Shown here piece by piece: positions 1 to 10,667 of a stretch of 64,000 bases of DNA. Origin of the DNA: Pseudeuparius sepicola (taxonomy: Eukaryota > Arthropoda > Insecta > Coleoptera > Anthribidae). The notes beneath the pieces are model-generated. The model was not told where the DNA came from, ran no database searches, and was given only the letters and a program-made list of their open reading frames with translations. The stretch lies in assembly GCA_963920635.1 (NCBI GenBank), contig OY987302.1, positions 30,789,278 to 30,853,277 on the forward strand. Reading direction: 5' to 3'. A program made the position numbers and the translations under genes. Position 1 is the first letter of the stretch. Each line of letters starts with the position of its first letter.

Positions 1-1286
1 TTTTATAACAAACTCGAAGAAAGATCGATATATGAAAAAGAGTATGCTCACGCGCAAAAAGTGTGGAACGAATTTGGTTGTAAAAATTTAAAAGAATATA
101 CCGACCTGTATTTAAAAACAGATATATTACTTCTAGCAGATGTATTTGAAGCATTTAGAGCGAGCTGTATGAGAACCCATAAACTAGATCCCGCTCACTA
201 CTACACATTGCCTGGGTACACTTGGGATTCGATGTTAAAGTATACAAAAATTGAGTTAGAGTTGCTTACGGATATCGATCAAGTAATGTTTGTCGAGAGA
301 GGAATCCGCGGAGGACTCAGCCAATGCTCTAAACGACGCGCCACAGCAAATAATAAATACATGCCCGATTATGATCCACAGAAACCTGCAGTATTTTTAA
401 GTTACTTTGATATTAATAATCAATATGGATGGGCTATGTCCCAGGCCCTTCCTTTCGGTGGGTTTAGATGGTTAGATGATAAGGAGATTCAAGGATTGAA
501 TATAGGAAAATTGGAGGACAATTCTGACACTGGGTATTTCTTAGAAATTGATCTAGAGTATCCTGAGACCCTTCACGATAAACACAGAGATTTGCCTTTC
601 TGTCCACAACATATACAAGGGGATAAAACAGGGAAAAAATTAATGGCTACCCTCCACAATAAAGAAAAATACGTGGTTCACTACAGGGCACTTAAACAAG
701 TTTTAGGAAACGGTCTTGTGCTGAAGAAAGTACGACGTGTACTCGAATTTAAGCAAAGTGCTTGGTTGAAAAGTTACATAGATCTAAATACCAGACTTCG
801 TGCCCAAGCCACCAGTGCATTTGAGAAAGATCTTTACAAACTTCTGAATAACGCAGTCTTCGGGAAAACGATGGAAAATGTCCGCAAATATTCCGTGGTA
901 AAGCTGGTTAACAAGTGGGAGGGACGATATGGGGCAGAGGCACTTGTGAAGATTGTGAAGATATGGAAATAGGTAAACTGCGGGGAAATGGATTTACTGA
1001 AGAGGAAATATTCGAAATAATGTTACATGGCGGAGTTACAAAGAAGGCGAAGGGGGTTAAGAAATCCGTCATTAAAAACAAAATAACCTTCGACGGTTAT
1101 GTACAGTGTCTGGAGGAAAATATGGGAAAAACAGTTAATCAGAATTTAATCCGATCGGAGAAACATACCGTTTATTCCATATCACAAACGAAGATCGCGT
1201 TGAGTCCGAACGATGACAAAACAGAAATTTTACCACGTTATGAAACACTACCGTGGGGCCACTATTCACAGATGCAAATGGGGTAG
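1..1286 (+). pseudogene. Protein-primed DNA polymerase B relic (Polinton/Maverick or adintovirus-like), 5' end outside window
   Basis: The reading frame is open from base 1 to 972, so the left end is cut by the window. It then continues in a different frame from about 940 to 1286. The first part has the family B palm motif A region (DINNQYGWAM, about 414-443) and a motif B-like segment (KLLNNAVFGKTMEN, about 838-879), as in DNA_pol_B_2 enzymes of Polintons and related insect viruses. The second part matches the usual C-terminus (KGVKKS, KIALSPNDDK, LPWGHY). The polymerase motif C region (DTDS type), normally between these parts, is absent: the sequence jumps from GRYGAEALV to the C-terminal segment. 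This indicates an internal deletion plus frameshift, so the copy should be catalytically dead. No integrase, ATPase or capsid gene is seen in the window. Family is clear; Polinton versus free viral origin is not. Confidence 0.85.
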
Positions 1287-1365
1287 TTTTAATTATAGAA
1301 CACAATGATAGGTTTTGTTGATGTTTATAATAGATTTATAAAGTAATATCATGTACTCAATAATG

Positions 1366-1421
1366 GATATATAGATATATATCTATATATATATATATAT
1401 ATATAGATATATATATATATA
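1366..1421. repeat. (TA)n / GATATA microsatellite
   Basis: An almost pure run of alternating T and A with occasional G or C (GATATA, ATCTAT) lies just downstream of the polymerase relic. It is partly self-complementary. The surrounding 1287-1720 is AT-rich and shows no gene. Confidence 0.9.
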
Positions 1422-1720
1422 GGTTTATAATGTATTATTACATATACTTAGTTATAATAATGGTTATACATAATAGGTTTATAATGTATTATAGTTCTTA
1501 TTACCAATAAATTTATTAAATAAGTATGTTGTTTCATTTTTCCTCCTTGCTATATTTGTTACTACTGAGGCAAAAAAATTTATTTATGTTGTTTAATTAA
1601 ACATGGATTAGGCCTATGGGGGAAACCATGTAAAAAAAAGCGCACCTTGCATTCCACCTCTAGGGTGGTGGGGAAACGAATGCACATGAACCATGTACGA
1701 TTGCTTATAGCAATTTACCC

Positions 1721-2017
1721 TAGTGGACATAAGATGCATAGAAGACAGAAATCTTCAAAAATTAAGTGCAGCTTGTTAGATTTTTTACCCACGATCACTA
1801 TTGCAACAGATAAACAAACTACCTACCATGAATTTGAGTTGATGTAAATACAATCTTGTTCGATATGCAAAATGTATGTTATAGTGGACATAAGATGCAT
1901 AGAAGACAGAAATCTTCAAAAATTAAGTGCAGCTTGTTAGAACAGGTAAACAAATTACCTACCATGAATTTGAGTTGATGTTGTAAATACAATCTTGTTC
2001 GATATGCAAAATGTATG
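1721..2017. repeat. Two-copy tandem duplication, about 160 bp unit
   Basis: Copy 1 (1721-1878) and copy 2 (1882-2017) both begin TAGTGGACATAAGATGCATA and both end CGATATGCAAAATGTATG. Copy 1 has about 25 extra bases in the middle and copy 2 has a 3 base insertion near its end. A short open frame at 1647-1847 runs through copy 1 but is not kept in copy 2, so it is unlikely to be a gene. Confidence 0.9.
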
Positions 2018-2184
2018 GAAGATATAGCAGATCAAACTATAGGCATCTATCAAAATAAACACAAATACTTTTAAAACCTGATTTGTTGAACCTAGTAAAA
2101 TTAGTAATAATCAACAATTATTTGTATATTTTTAGATAACTGTAAATAAAACCTTGTTCTTCAAAAGCAGTTGAGACAGAGCTT

Positions 2185-2355
2185 TCCGAGTCGTTTAGTC
2201 GTTTTTCCGAGTCGTCTAGTCGTTTTCCAGAGTCGTTTAGTCGTTTTCAGAGTCGTTTTTCAAGTCGTTTAGTCGTTTTCCGAGTCGTTTAGTCGTTTTC
2301 AGAGTCGTTTTTCGAGTCATCTAGTCGTTTTTTCAAGTCGCTTAGACGCTTTAAG
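2185..2355. repeat. GTCGTTT minisatellite
   Basis: The core AGTCGTTT recurs more than ten times with spacers such as TCCG, TCAG and TTCA, giving a higher-order unit of about 20 bp. Near the right edge the copies degrade (AGTCATC, AGTCGCTTAGACGC), as expected at the margin of a tandem array. No coding potential is seen. Confidence 0.9.
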
Positions 2356-3794
2356 CTTTTTCATGGTAGGATAAGGGACAGTTCTTGCTTAGTTTGAAGC
2401 AGTGGATCATAATGTTGGACCTCGAAGGGGTAAATCATGTAAAATAAGGGTTCAAAGCCATTTCCGTATACATTTTATTTTAAGTAATGAGAAAAAGTGG
2501 TAATCAAAATTATTATACTGGAAAAATAATTTGTCTCTTCTCATCCAATTAGTTGATTTTAAGAATGAAAAGTGTTGGATCCTATATAATTTTGTTGCTC
2601 ACAATTTTGATATATTGGAATATTTTCCCTAAATATTGAAAATAATTATAAAGTCTCTGATTAATAACTTAATTTGTCATATAAATTTTAATTAATATGA
2701 GGTCCTGTTGGTTTACAATATTAATATAAGAATTAGCTGTATTCATTAAAAAATAATAATTTAATTGATAACAAATTTGTCAAAATATATTAAGGCGAGT
2801 AGAATTTTGTAAATATTTTATTTAATTCGCATTTACTAGCAGGTCAGAAAACGATTAAGGCCTGTTCTTGGAACACAATTTTTTAACCGGCGGAGTGACG
2901 TCATACTTTGGATTTTTGATTTTTTAATTTAATAACCTGGTTTTTATTAGAACCTCTAGCAACAGATTTTAAGTCTAGTATATACATTATCGTGATACTA
3001 TATTTCCGCAATATTTTCGATAAAAAAATGTTTCCAGTGCAAAATTGATTTTTTTGGGGACGTTTCATGTTTACATTAAAATGTCAACGCGTAAACAGCT
3101 TCGGACACAGTATTTTTCTCTAGAAATCTAGCAAATTTCCGTGGGCACTTAAACCAATTAACGGGGCCTCTTTTTCGTGATTTTTCACCTGTTTTTACCA
3201 TTTTTTAACGATTGAACATTTAATCTAAATTATTATGTGACTGTTGGAGGGTTTCTGGGTTTGACTGACAAACTTTGAAGCGTGTAAGCGACCTCTATTT
3301 GCAACGTTTTGGGGACGGGTTGCTGGGTGAAAAACAGTTTTTAACAGGAAACGTGTTGCACAAAATCGGATTTTGGTGGTACTAGTCTTGTTGATAATCG
3401 TGTGACGTCGGGATATTTTTAAAAGTCAAAAGCTGGTGAACTTTGCAATCAATATTTTAGCCAACTAAAAGTAAAAAAACGGGGGCCTGGCTTTCTCGGA
3501 ATTGAAGTCGGGACCTTCTTTAAAATTTACTTACCTAAATTAGATAAACTCAAGTAAAATTGGTTAATTTGTATCCAAATTTAATACCAACTTTTCCTTT
3601 TGAGAAACAGTCCTATTCTCTACGAATATGTATTTTTAAGTAACACATTTTTAGGTATTTAAGAAAATTGATACTCATATAATGTTTCTCGTGTTTCATC
3701 TTTATTCGACGTCGTGCGAGCTCTCGAATACACATTTCAACGATTGAAAGAAAGTACTGTTTTCCGAGGAATTTACATATTGCAAGCTAGTATA
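2356..3794. other. No recognised feature (AT-rich non-coding)
   Basis: No open frame, RNA gene or repeat boundary could be supported here. The sequence becomes somewhat more mixed in composition after about 2870 but I recognise nothing in it. Confidence 0.5.
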
Positions 3795-4300
3795 TTTTCT
3801 ATAGGTTTTTATTAGTTGCGAGTCTCGACATGTCCCGGCGTCGCGGACCCAAAAAATACGTTTCACCAGGTACAGGTCAAAGGTTGGCTAGGGCTGGTAG
3901 CAAAATCCATGCAGGCCACGGCTAAATGTTGACAGGGGACGTCATGGCTTAATTACGATTTTCTATAACAGGGTTTTTTAATTATCTCGTCGTGACATGT
4001 CCGCGGCGTCGCGGCTGGAGTGAAGGTCGACGGTCGGTCTGGCGAAAGCGAGAACGCGAGCACCCAGGGGACGACGATTTTCTATAACAGGGTGCGAGGT
4101 TTTTTAATTATTAGGTGCGAGTCTCAGTCACCTGTCGTGACATGTCCGCGGCCGGCGTCGCGGATGGGTCAACGATCGGCGAAAGCGGGACTCAGACACC
4201 TTCGGCAGGGTTGGGATCTGGAGCGAAGGTTAACGGTCGGCGAAAGCCGGGCATGTCCGGCACCCAGGGTTGGAGTCTCGCGGCGGTTGGTCACGTTTTG
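3795..4300. repeat. GC-rich degenerate tandem repeat, three copies
   Basis: Three diverged copies of one segment occur. Each has a TTTTCTATA start (about 3796, 3959 and 4078), a T/A-rich spacer, and a GACATGTCC..GGCGTCGCGG block (about 3828, 3994 and 4138). The GC block contrasts strongly with the AT-rich flanks. Open frames at 4020-4301 and 4115-4312 overlap in different frames and follow this composition, so I do not treat them as genes. It could be a terminal part of an unidentified element. Confidence 0.65.
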
Positions 4301-4405
4301 ACCACGTTTTAGCCCCCATAAGAAATACATGGGGAAATTGCGCTAGAACTGTTATAGCTATACTACTACACTAAAATTTCAGTTGCACCTGTTGAGCTTG
4401 AACAT

Positions 4406-5334
4406 GTGTCGGATCATTCTGGTATATTGTTGCAATGTCACTTGAGTGCTGTGATGGAACCAAGGAAGCGTGTGAGTTTTAGACCAGTAACTGATCAGGG
4501 TTTCAATAGTTTATATTGAGCAGTGGGGATGGGAGTTCGTCAGTGACGGTGCTCTTGGCATTGATTCCAAGTTTAATATACTGATTGAAAGATTATTGAC
4601 TGCAATAGAGTCTAGTTTTCCATTGAAGTCAAAATTAGTTGGGGGCCATTCGGGGCATCGGAGTCGGGCACGCTGGTTTGACGGTCAACTGAAACAAATG
4701 TGTGAAATGTTGAGATTGCTGGTGTTGATGAACAGGTCAGATCCGATATTGATGCTGAGGGCTTCTATCTGTAACTACAGGAAAATGTATAGAGACGAAA
4801 TACAAAACAAAAAAAAGCATTTAACGATAATTTTATAAAAAATTCTAATAATCCTCAGGTTGCTATGTGGTCATTGATTAAGAGCAAGTCACACATAGCA
4901 CTATACCAGGAAGTCTCTTAGAAGAAAATTTTAACAACTATTTCTCATCAATCGCTGAAAATATAATTTCTAAACTTCCTGAAACAGATGTGTCTTTCGG
5001 TGAATATCTCGGGGGTGTACCGGTGATCAATGATGGGTTTTGGTTCAAGCGGGTGAGCATTAATGATGTTAGAGATGCCTTTGACAAAATAAAAAACACG
5101 AGTAGTAAAGGCCATTTTGGCTTTAACACTAAAATAATTAAGACCCTAAAAAATTTACTTATAGTTCCCCTGACAAACCTTATAAATCAGGCAGTTTCTC
5201 AGAATGTCTTCCCCCTTATTTTTAAAACTGCAAAAGTTGTGCCAGTGTTTAAGGGCCGGGGTTCTGTTGAGGACTACTCAAACTATCATCCTCTTTCTAT
5301 CCTTCCAATACTGTCAAAGATCTTCGAGTTGTAA
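4406..5334 (+). pseudogene. LINE ORF2 fragment: endonuclease C-terminus and RT N-terminus
   Basis: The left part (about 4406-4507) encodes SDHSGIL, matching the terminal SDH motif of AP-type LINE endonucleases. A linker follows with residues such as RARWFDGQLKQM (about 4660-4700). From 5050 to 5334 the protein matches the start of LINE reverse transcriptase: GFNTKIIKTL, LTNLINQAVSQNVFP, FKTAKVVPVFK and YHPLSILPILSKIFE. In this family the last motif leads directly into the catalytic core, but here it stops at 5334 where unrelated sequence starts. At least two frame changes lie upstream. The copy cannot encode a working protein. Confidence 0.8.
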
Positions 5335-5950
5335 CAGAATTTTTTGGTAAAACCCCGTTACTACGTTTTGAAATAATATTATCGACCTTCAACACATAAT
5401 TTGAGTATTTTGTTCTGAAATCGCAAATTCGAATTTGATTCAGTCGAATATCAGTTCTCTAAACTGTTTTGTGATATCGATTTTTGGTGTGACGTAGTGC
5501 GTACGAAACCATCTGTTGAAATTCAAGGTACGTGAACCTTAGAGTACACTGTAACATAGGTGGTAGGTCGTTCGGCTTGGTTCGCCTGGATCTAGGTTAG
5601 CGCTTAAATTCTGGTGGTCTGTTCGGATACCCTGGGTTCGTTCCACTAACCAGTGTCCATCAGTGTACGCAGAATTTTAATTCAAAGATCCTAACCTTAA
5701 CGAATATATTCTGTGAGATGCTATAAAAGCGAAGTGTCGACTGCCAAGCTCTCTCTCAACTTTTCCGATCTCCAAGGGGCAAGCGTCTGTCAGGTATAAA
5801 AATAACCTCAGGTGGTTTTCCAAGATTCTTTATCTAACTTTATCGCCTGCCTGATGCTATTTTTCGATTCTATTATGTGCATTTGTTGTGTAGATTAATT
5901 TGCTGTACCCGATTAACGGTGTATTTTTCGTTTTCATGTGAACGGCCGTC
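5335..5950. other. Foreign segment replacing the LINE RT core; LTR-like promoter signals
   Basis: About 620 bp with no similarity to LINE protein separates two LINE parts that should be joined by several hundred residues of RT. It starts TGTAACAG (5330) and holds TATAAAAG at about 5722, roughly 30 bp before a CTCTCTCAAC stretch, which looks like a promoter or a retrotransposon LTR. I find no matching terminal CA or target duplication, so a simple solo LTR is not proved. No gene is seen. Confidence 0.4.
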
Positions 5951-6495
5951 CCGCATTTTGGAATTTTCAAGGTTATAGCAGCACTAAAACTACTTCATTA
6001 CCAACTGTTTTATGTGCCTATCATGGACTCTTCAGCTTAAGGATGTCATACGCTGTCCTAATATGGGGTCACTCATGCCAAGTGGAGAGTGTTTTCAGGA
6101 CGCAGCGGAGATGTGTTAGAGTTATCTGTGGTGTTGGTTTTAGGGATGATTGTCGACAGTGCTTCACTGATTTAAATATTTTAACTTTCCCGAGTCTCTT
6201 CATTTTGCATTGTTTGGTCTATGTCAGAGAGAATCTTTGTTTGTTCAGGTCTCACAGTGCTGACCACAATTACCAGACTAGAGGTGGTAACAACCTGGTC
6301 CCTGACTTTCTTAGGCTTGCAAGAACCAGAAATGGACCAACACACTATGGTACAAAATTTTTTAATGCCCTACCTCGAGACATCAGAGATTTGGGTCCAA
6401 AATTATTTAGACTGGAAGTTAAGAAGTACCTGATAAAGAATGCTTTTTATTCATTCGAGGAATATTTTAACTTTGATTTTAATTTTAATATGTAA
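5938..6495 (+). pseudogene. LINE ORF2 C-terminal region
   Basis: This frame encodes the region downstream of RT in Jockey/CR1-like elements: SYAVLIWGHS, FRTQRRCVRVICGVGFRD, LTFPSLFILHCLVYVREN and LPRDIRDLG, ending in a LIKNAFYSFEEY tail. The LINE match starts at about 5950-5965, so the ATG near 5936 and the first residues probably belong to the foreign segment. The frame is intact to its stop at 6493-6495 and is followed by a short 3' UTR. It lies in line with the RT fragment ending at 5334. No RT catalytic motif is present. Confidence 0.8.
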
Positions 6496-6682
6496 TATTC
6501 GTTAATTATTGTTCAAAATTTCCAACATTAGTTTCATTAATTTTATCACTTGACTTGTACAGGGATATTCACTGAGAATTGACCCCCCACCTAACTTTTT
6601 GATTTTTAAGATAAAAGGGTGATTCAAAAAACAAAATCAATGGTTCGGCGAATACTTTTTTATGCCATGACCGTTTAGTGTA

Positions 6683-6740
6683 CAGGGTGTTCCAATTAAG
6701 TAGGACTAATGGCAACTTATTTTTTTAATGGAACACCCTG
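6683..6740. repeat. Mini inverted-repeat unit inside F1 left arm
   Basis: This 58 bp unit starts CAGGGTGTTCC and ends GGAACACCCTG, with TA on both sides. Its mirror copy lies at 7255-7314 in the right arm, so it was present before or during arm formation. Confidence 0.8.
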
Positions 6741-7254
6741 TATATTATTGGATTTTTGAAATCTGCTCATCAAGGCAATCAAAATGGTATTAAACTTTGT
6801 GGCATTATCTTTTTCCGTTTTTGAAAAATTTCGTATTCAAATTTTATACTAAATTTATTTAACTCGAATTTGTGGATCTCGTGATAAAGATAGACGATCA
6901 ATGTAATAACGAAAAATATTTGTTTTAAACAAGAGAGTAATATAGTGAAATTCCAAAATGTTTAGGAGCCTTTTCAAATTTTACTGATTATATTCTCGAA
7001 ATAAAGAATTTCAGGAAAATCGTAAAAGCTCCTAAACATTTTGGAGTTTCACTATATTGCTCTCTTGTTTAAAACAAAATTTTTCGTTATTACATTGATC
7101 GTCTATCTTTATCACGAGATCCACAAATTCGAGTTAAATAAATTTAGTATAAAATTTGAATACGGACTTTTTCAAAAACGGAAAAAGATAATGCCATAAA
7201 TTTAATATCATTTTGATGGCCTTGATGAGCAGATTTCAAAAATCCAATAATATA

Positions 7255-7314
7255 CAGGGTGTTCCATTTAAAAAAATTAAGTTGCCATTCGTCCTACTTT
7301 TTTGGAACACCCTG
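7255..7314. repeat. Mini inverted-repeat unit inside F1 right arm
   Basis: This is the mirror copy of the 6683-6740 unit, with the same CAGGGTGTTCC/GGAACACCCTG ends and TA flanks. Confidence 0.8.
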
Positions 7315-7495
7315 TACACTAAACGGTCATGGCATAAAAAAGTATTCGCCCAACCATTGATTTTGTTTTTTGAATCACCCTTTTATCTTAAAAAACAAAA
7401 AAGTTAGGTGGGGGGCTAATTCTCAGTGAATAACCCTGTACAAACACTTTGTGTATTGTTTACCAATAAATGTCTATTTATCTATCTATCTATAC

Positions 7496-8945
7496 GAATT
7501 CAAGCTGCTCTTCTTCCTCAAATTTGCGATAATACCCCTTCTGCTAATTCTGCTTCCGATTCTTATGAGAATTTACTTAATTTGTCCTTAGCAGATCCTC
7601 GTTTTAGTGAATCTTCACCCGTAGATTTATTGCTCGGAGCCAGTGTCTTTGCTTGGTGTCTTCAAGCCGGCAAAGTGCGCATAAGTCCTGATGGTCCATA
7701 TGCCCTAGACACCTCTCTCGGATGGATTATTATGGGAACGTCCCATTCGCCAAATTGTGGCCCTCGAAAATCGCTACTTTCTATATCCGCTAATAATCAG
7801 ATTTAAATTTTTCTCAAATCTTTCTGGGAAATTGAAGAGGTGCCCCAGAAAACATATCTCTCTGAGGAAGATACTCGTTGCGAAAATATTTTCTGCAATA
7901 CTCATTATCGCTTATCCTCTGGTCGTTTTGCGGTTACTCTTCCTTTTCGCTCCGCTCCCTTAGAACCACATTTTGGCGACACCCGGGTTATCGCTCTCAA
8001 AATATTTCTAACCCTTGAAGCCAGACTGAGCAAAAATAAAACATTGTACAAAGACTATTCGTCTTTGAGCGCATGTATTATATTCCGCAGCATTGCGTAA
8101 TCAACAAAAACAGTCCCACTACAAAGCTAAGAGTAGTGTTTGATGCTGCATGTCGCTCTGACCAAGGATACTCCTTAAGCGACACTCTTCTCATAGGCGA
8201 AAAATTGCAAAGCGATTTTATCGGTATTCTACTCAATTTTCGGTTGTACCCTTATGTCTTTAAGGCAGACATACGGCAAATGTACAGACAAATACTAGTA
8301 GATGATTCGTTTTGCAATTTCCAAAGAATTCTCTATCGATTCTCTCCCAAAGATCCAATCCAAGATTTTCAGTTAGAAACTGTTACTTATGGTCTGTCTT
8401 GTTCACCATTTCTTGCGCTTCGCACTCTCCAGCAGCTCGCCAAAGAGGTAATGCCTAATTTTCCCAATGCTGCAGAAGTACTCCTATCGAATATCTATAT
8501 AGACGATGTGGATACAGGCCATGATTCTAAAGGAAAGTACTAAAGCTCTCCAAGGCGAACTAATTGCTCTTCTAAGAAAAGGAGGTTTCGAATTGCGATA
8601 ATGGTCTGCGAATCACCCCGATTTATTAAAGAGTTTCGCTGAAGAGGATTGTCAACAATCATTACTTTCTTTTAGCTCTCTAGAAAACGCAGATTCTATT
8701 AAAATTCTTGGTCTACAATGGCATCCCACACTCGATATATTTTCCTACAAAACCAGCTCTCCCAGTACTGTACGCACTAAGCGAAGTGTTCTCTCTCAAG
8801 GAGCACGCATATTCGACCCCATGGAATTTCTTACACCCATTTCTTTTACGATTAAAACGCTTTTGCAAAAATTTCGGGTTCTTGGTTTAGACTGGGATTC
8901 TACTCCTCCTGATTGTATCAAAAGTCAGTGGAATAAATTAAAATT
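7496..8945 (+). pseudogene. BEL/Pao retrotransposon pol relic: protease end and reverse transcriptase
   Basis: The first section (7496-7803) matches the Pao protease C-terminal region: LADPRFSES, VDLLLGASVF and a TSLGWIIMG motif. After an in-frame stop at 7804-7806 the same frame continues with FWEIEEVP, the N-terminal RT marker of this family, then THYRLSSGRFAVTLPF. A frameshift near 8068 leads to the palm: TKLRVVFDAA, ADIRQMYRQI, VTYGLSCSPFLALRTLQQLA and the catalytic box YIDDV (about 8497-8511). Connection-domain residues continue in other frames (ILGLQWHP, RIFDPMEFLTP, LGLDWDSTPP) to about 8945. Gag and the 5' LTR are missing. The copy is dead. Confidence 0.9.
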
Positions 8946-8961
8946 AATTAATTAAAATTCC

Positions 8962-9444
8962 TTGATTTATTCCTATAATAAAATAAGTAATAAAAGCATA
9001 GAGCTTCATGGTTTCTGGGACAGCTCATCTACAGGCTATGCTGCTGTAGTTTATTGCAGAATCATTTTTCCCAATAAGTCCATTAAATTGCATTTCTTAA
9101 GTGGGAAGTCCAAAGTTGCACCCCTTAAAGTGCTGACAACACCGCGTCTAGAACTCTGTTCGGCAGTATTATTGGCTAAGCTTTTAGCTTACATAAGCAG
9201 AATTTATTCTACTAAATTAGCTATTCAAAAAACATATGCTTGCACAGATTTAATGGTAGCTCTTGGGTGGATAAAATCCGAACCTCACAGGTGGAAAACC
9301 TTTGTGAGTAACAGGGTAGCTTATATTCAAGAGCCAATTTCCCCCGAATCATGGGGACATGTCAAATCAGTTGACAACCTGGCAGACTGCGCCTCTAGAG
9401 GTATTTTTCCCTCTGAATTGTTGACAGATCAGTACAATAATTAG
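8962..9444 (+). pseudogene. BEL/Pao RNase H domain relic
   Basis: This uninterrupted frame matches the RNase H-like part of BEL/Pao pol: IELHGFWDSSSTGYAAVVY, SGKSKVAPLKVLTTPRLELC, ACTDLMVALGWI, TFVSNRVAYIQE and the closing NLADCASRGIFPSELL. In intact elements this leads into the integrase zinc finger, which is absent. Homology ends within about 10 codons of 9444, where a mariner-type transposon begins, so the 3' half was lost or displaced. It continues the pol relic upstream on the same strand. Confidence 0.9.
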
Positions 9445-9479
9445 TTTTAAGTGTCACTAATACTTTATTTTACTGAAAA

Positions 9480-10594
9480 ATGTCATTTTCACATGAAGAA
9501 AGGCGTGACATGATACAAATTTATTATTCCTCAAATAGAAATGCAAAAATTGCTTCTGAAATGTATGAGCAGCGCTTTCCCGAAAAACCTCAGCCAAATA
9601 TTACATATTTTTTGAAATTTCATAGACATTTGGGCGAGTATGGATCATTCTGCAAATCAAGAAAGAAATACAACATACAACCAGGTGAGATAGAAGAAGA
9701 TGTTTTAGAAGTGGTAAGGTTTCAAAATAATTTAGCAAAAAAAATGTGCAAAAGTTACGATTTTAGGTTCGAACTAATAGCTCCATTTCCACAAGAGAAA
9801 TTGCGGCAAATCTAAATGTATCCCAGCACTGGTGTGGAGAATCCTGCAGAAACATAAATATAAAGCATTTAAAATTCATGTTACTCAAGTCCTTCACCCT
9901 GGAGATGCAAATCGACAATTAGTATTTTGTACATATTTAATAAACAAATTACAAGAAAGGCCAAATTTCCTAAACAATATTATATGGTCCGATGAGTGCA
10001 AATTCACAAACTGTGGAATGTTCAATCGCCACAAAGAACATATCTGGTCAATCTAAAATCCACGACAACATCAAGCACGGCGACCACAACATCGTTTTGG
10101 ACTCAATGTAGGTATGGATATGTTTATTGGGAGATACAATTATTGGTACATACATTTACGAAGAGACCTTGACCGCTGAACGATACCTTCACTTTTTAAG
10201 AACTTTTCTTGTAAATTTTATAGACGAAAATATTCATCTAGAACGTTTAGGTAATCTGTGGTTCCAACAAGATGGAGCACCTCCCCACAATGCTACAGCA
10301 GTTAGAAACTATTTATTGGAAACGTTTCCCAATAGGGTGATATCAAACAATGGCGACGTTAGGTGGCCCGCGCAATCACCAGATTTAACACCGCTAGATT
10401 ATTTTTTGTGGGGTACAATGAAGAACAAAATTTATAAAGATGTACCAGTCAACATAGATGACTTAAGAGGAAAAATAATTACAACTGTGCAACAAATAAG
10501 ACGAAGGGATATTAGACGAGCCATAAACAATTTAAGCAAACGTGCTGCATTGTGCATTGAGGAACAAGGAGGACAAATTGAACATTTATTATAA
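9480..10594 (+). pseudogene. Mariner/IS630-like transposase (DUF4817 type), frameshifted
   Basis: Three frames are needed. 9480-9815 holds the N-terminal helix-turn-helix region (RRDMIQIYYSSNRNAKIAS, RFPEKPQPN, EYGSF). 9832-10056 holds the start of the DDE core with IIWSDECKF, including the first catalytic Asp, and FNRHKEHIW. A bridge at 10057-10126 encodes a typical NPRQHQARRPQHR segment. 10127-10594 holds FQQDGAPPHNA with the second Asp, then PAQSPDLTPLDYFLWG with the third acidic residue (Asp), and the conserved tail ending EHLL. Length and order match the family. The left end abuts the BEL relic and the right end lies before 10664. I could not define its terminal repeats. Confidence 0.88.
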
Positions 10595-10667
10595 AATAGG
10601 ATTGTCTACTCCTCTGGGTTTTTGTTGTTCTTGTGATTTCAGTTTGACTTTTTTAGTTTTAGTGGGT

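Larger units (their letters stand above)
6560..7438. mobile_element. Foldback element F1, 879 bp, TA-flanked
   Basis: Two arms of about 410 bp (6560-6969 and 7027-7438) are near-perfect reverse complements around a 57 bp loop. The termini are CAGGGATATTCACTGAGAA and its complement, with TA directly outside both ends (6558-6559 and 7439-7440), fitting a TA target duplication. It interrupts the LINE 3' UTR. Each arm carries its own small TA-flanked palindromic unit (6683-6740 and 7255-7314). No transposase is encoded. Confidence 0.9.
4385..7493 (+). mobile_element. Non-LTR retrotransposon (Jockey/CR1-like LINE), disrupted
   Basis: The pieces in order are: an endonuclease C-terminus and RT N-terminus (4406-5334), a foreign segment in place of the RT core (5335 to about 5950), an ORF2 C-terminal region (about 5950-6495), a 3' UTR, a foldback element at 6560-7438, then the end of the 3' UTR with AATAAA at 7465-7470 and a TCTA-type tail to about 7493. 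A short tandem-repeat tail instead of poly(A) is typical of several LINE clades. The joined BEL/Pao relic starts directly after the tail, suggesting the LINE inserted into it. The 5' end is not defined. Confidence 0.75.

Noticed and set aside
1647..1847. 66-codon frame over the tandem duplication
   Set aside because: Not preserved in the second copy of the repeat.
2185..2355. Possible CRISPR array
   Set aside because: Units are contiguous with no unique spacers, and the context is eukaryotic.
4020..4312. Overlapping arginine/serine-rich open frames
   Set aside because: They lie in a GC-rich tandem repeat, overlap in two frames and match nothing known.
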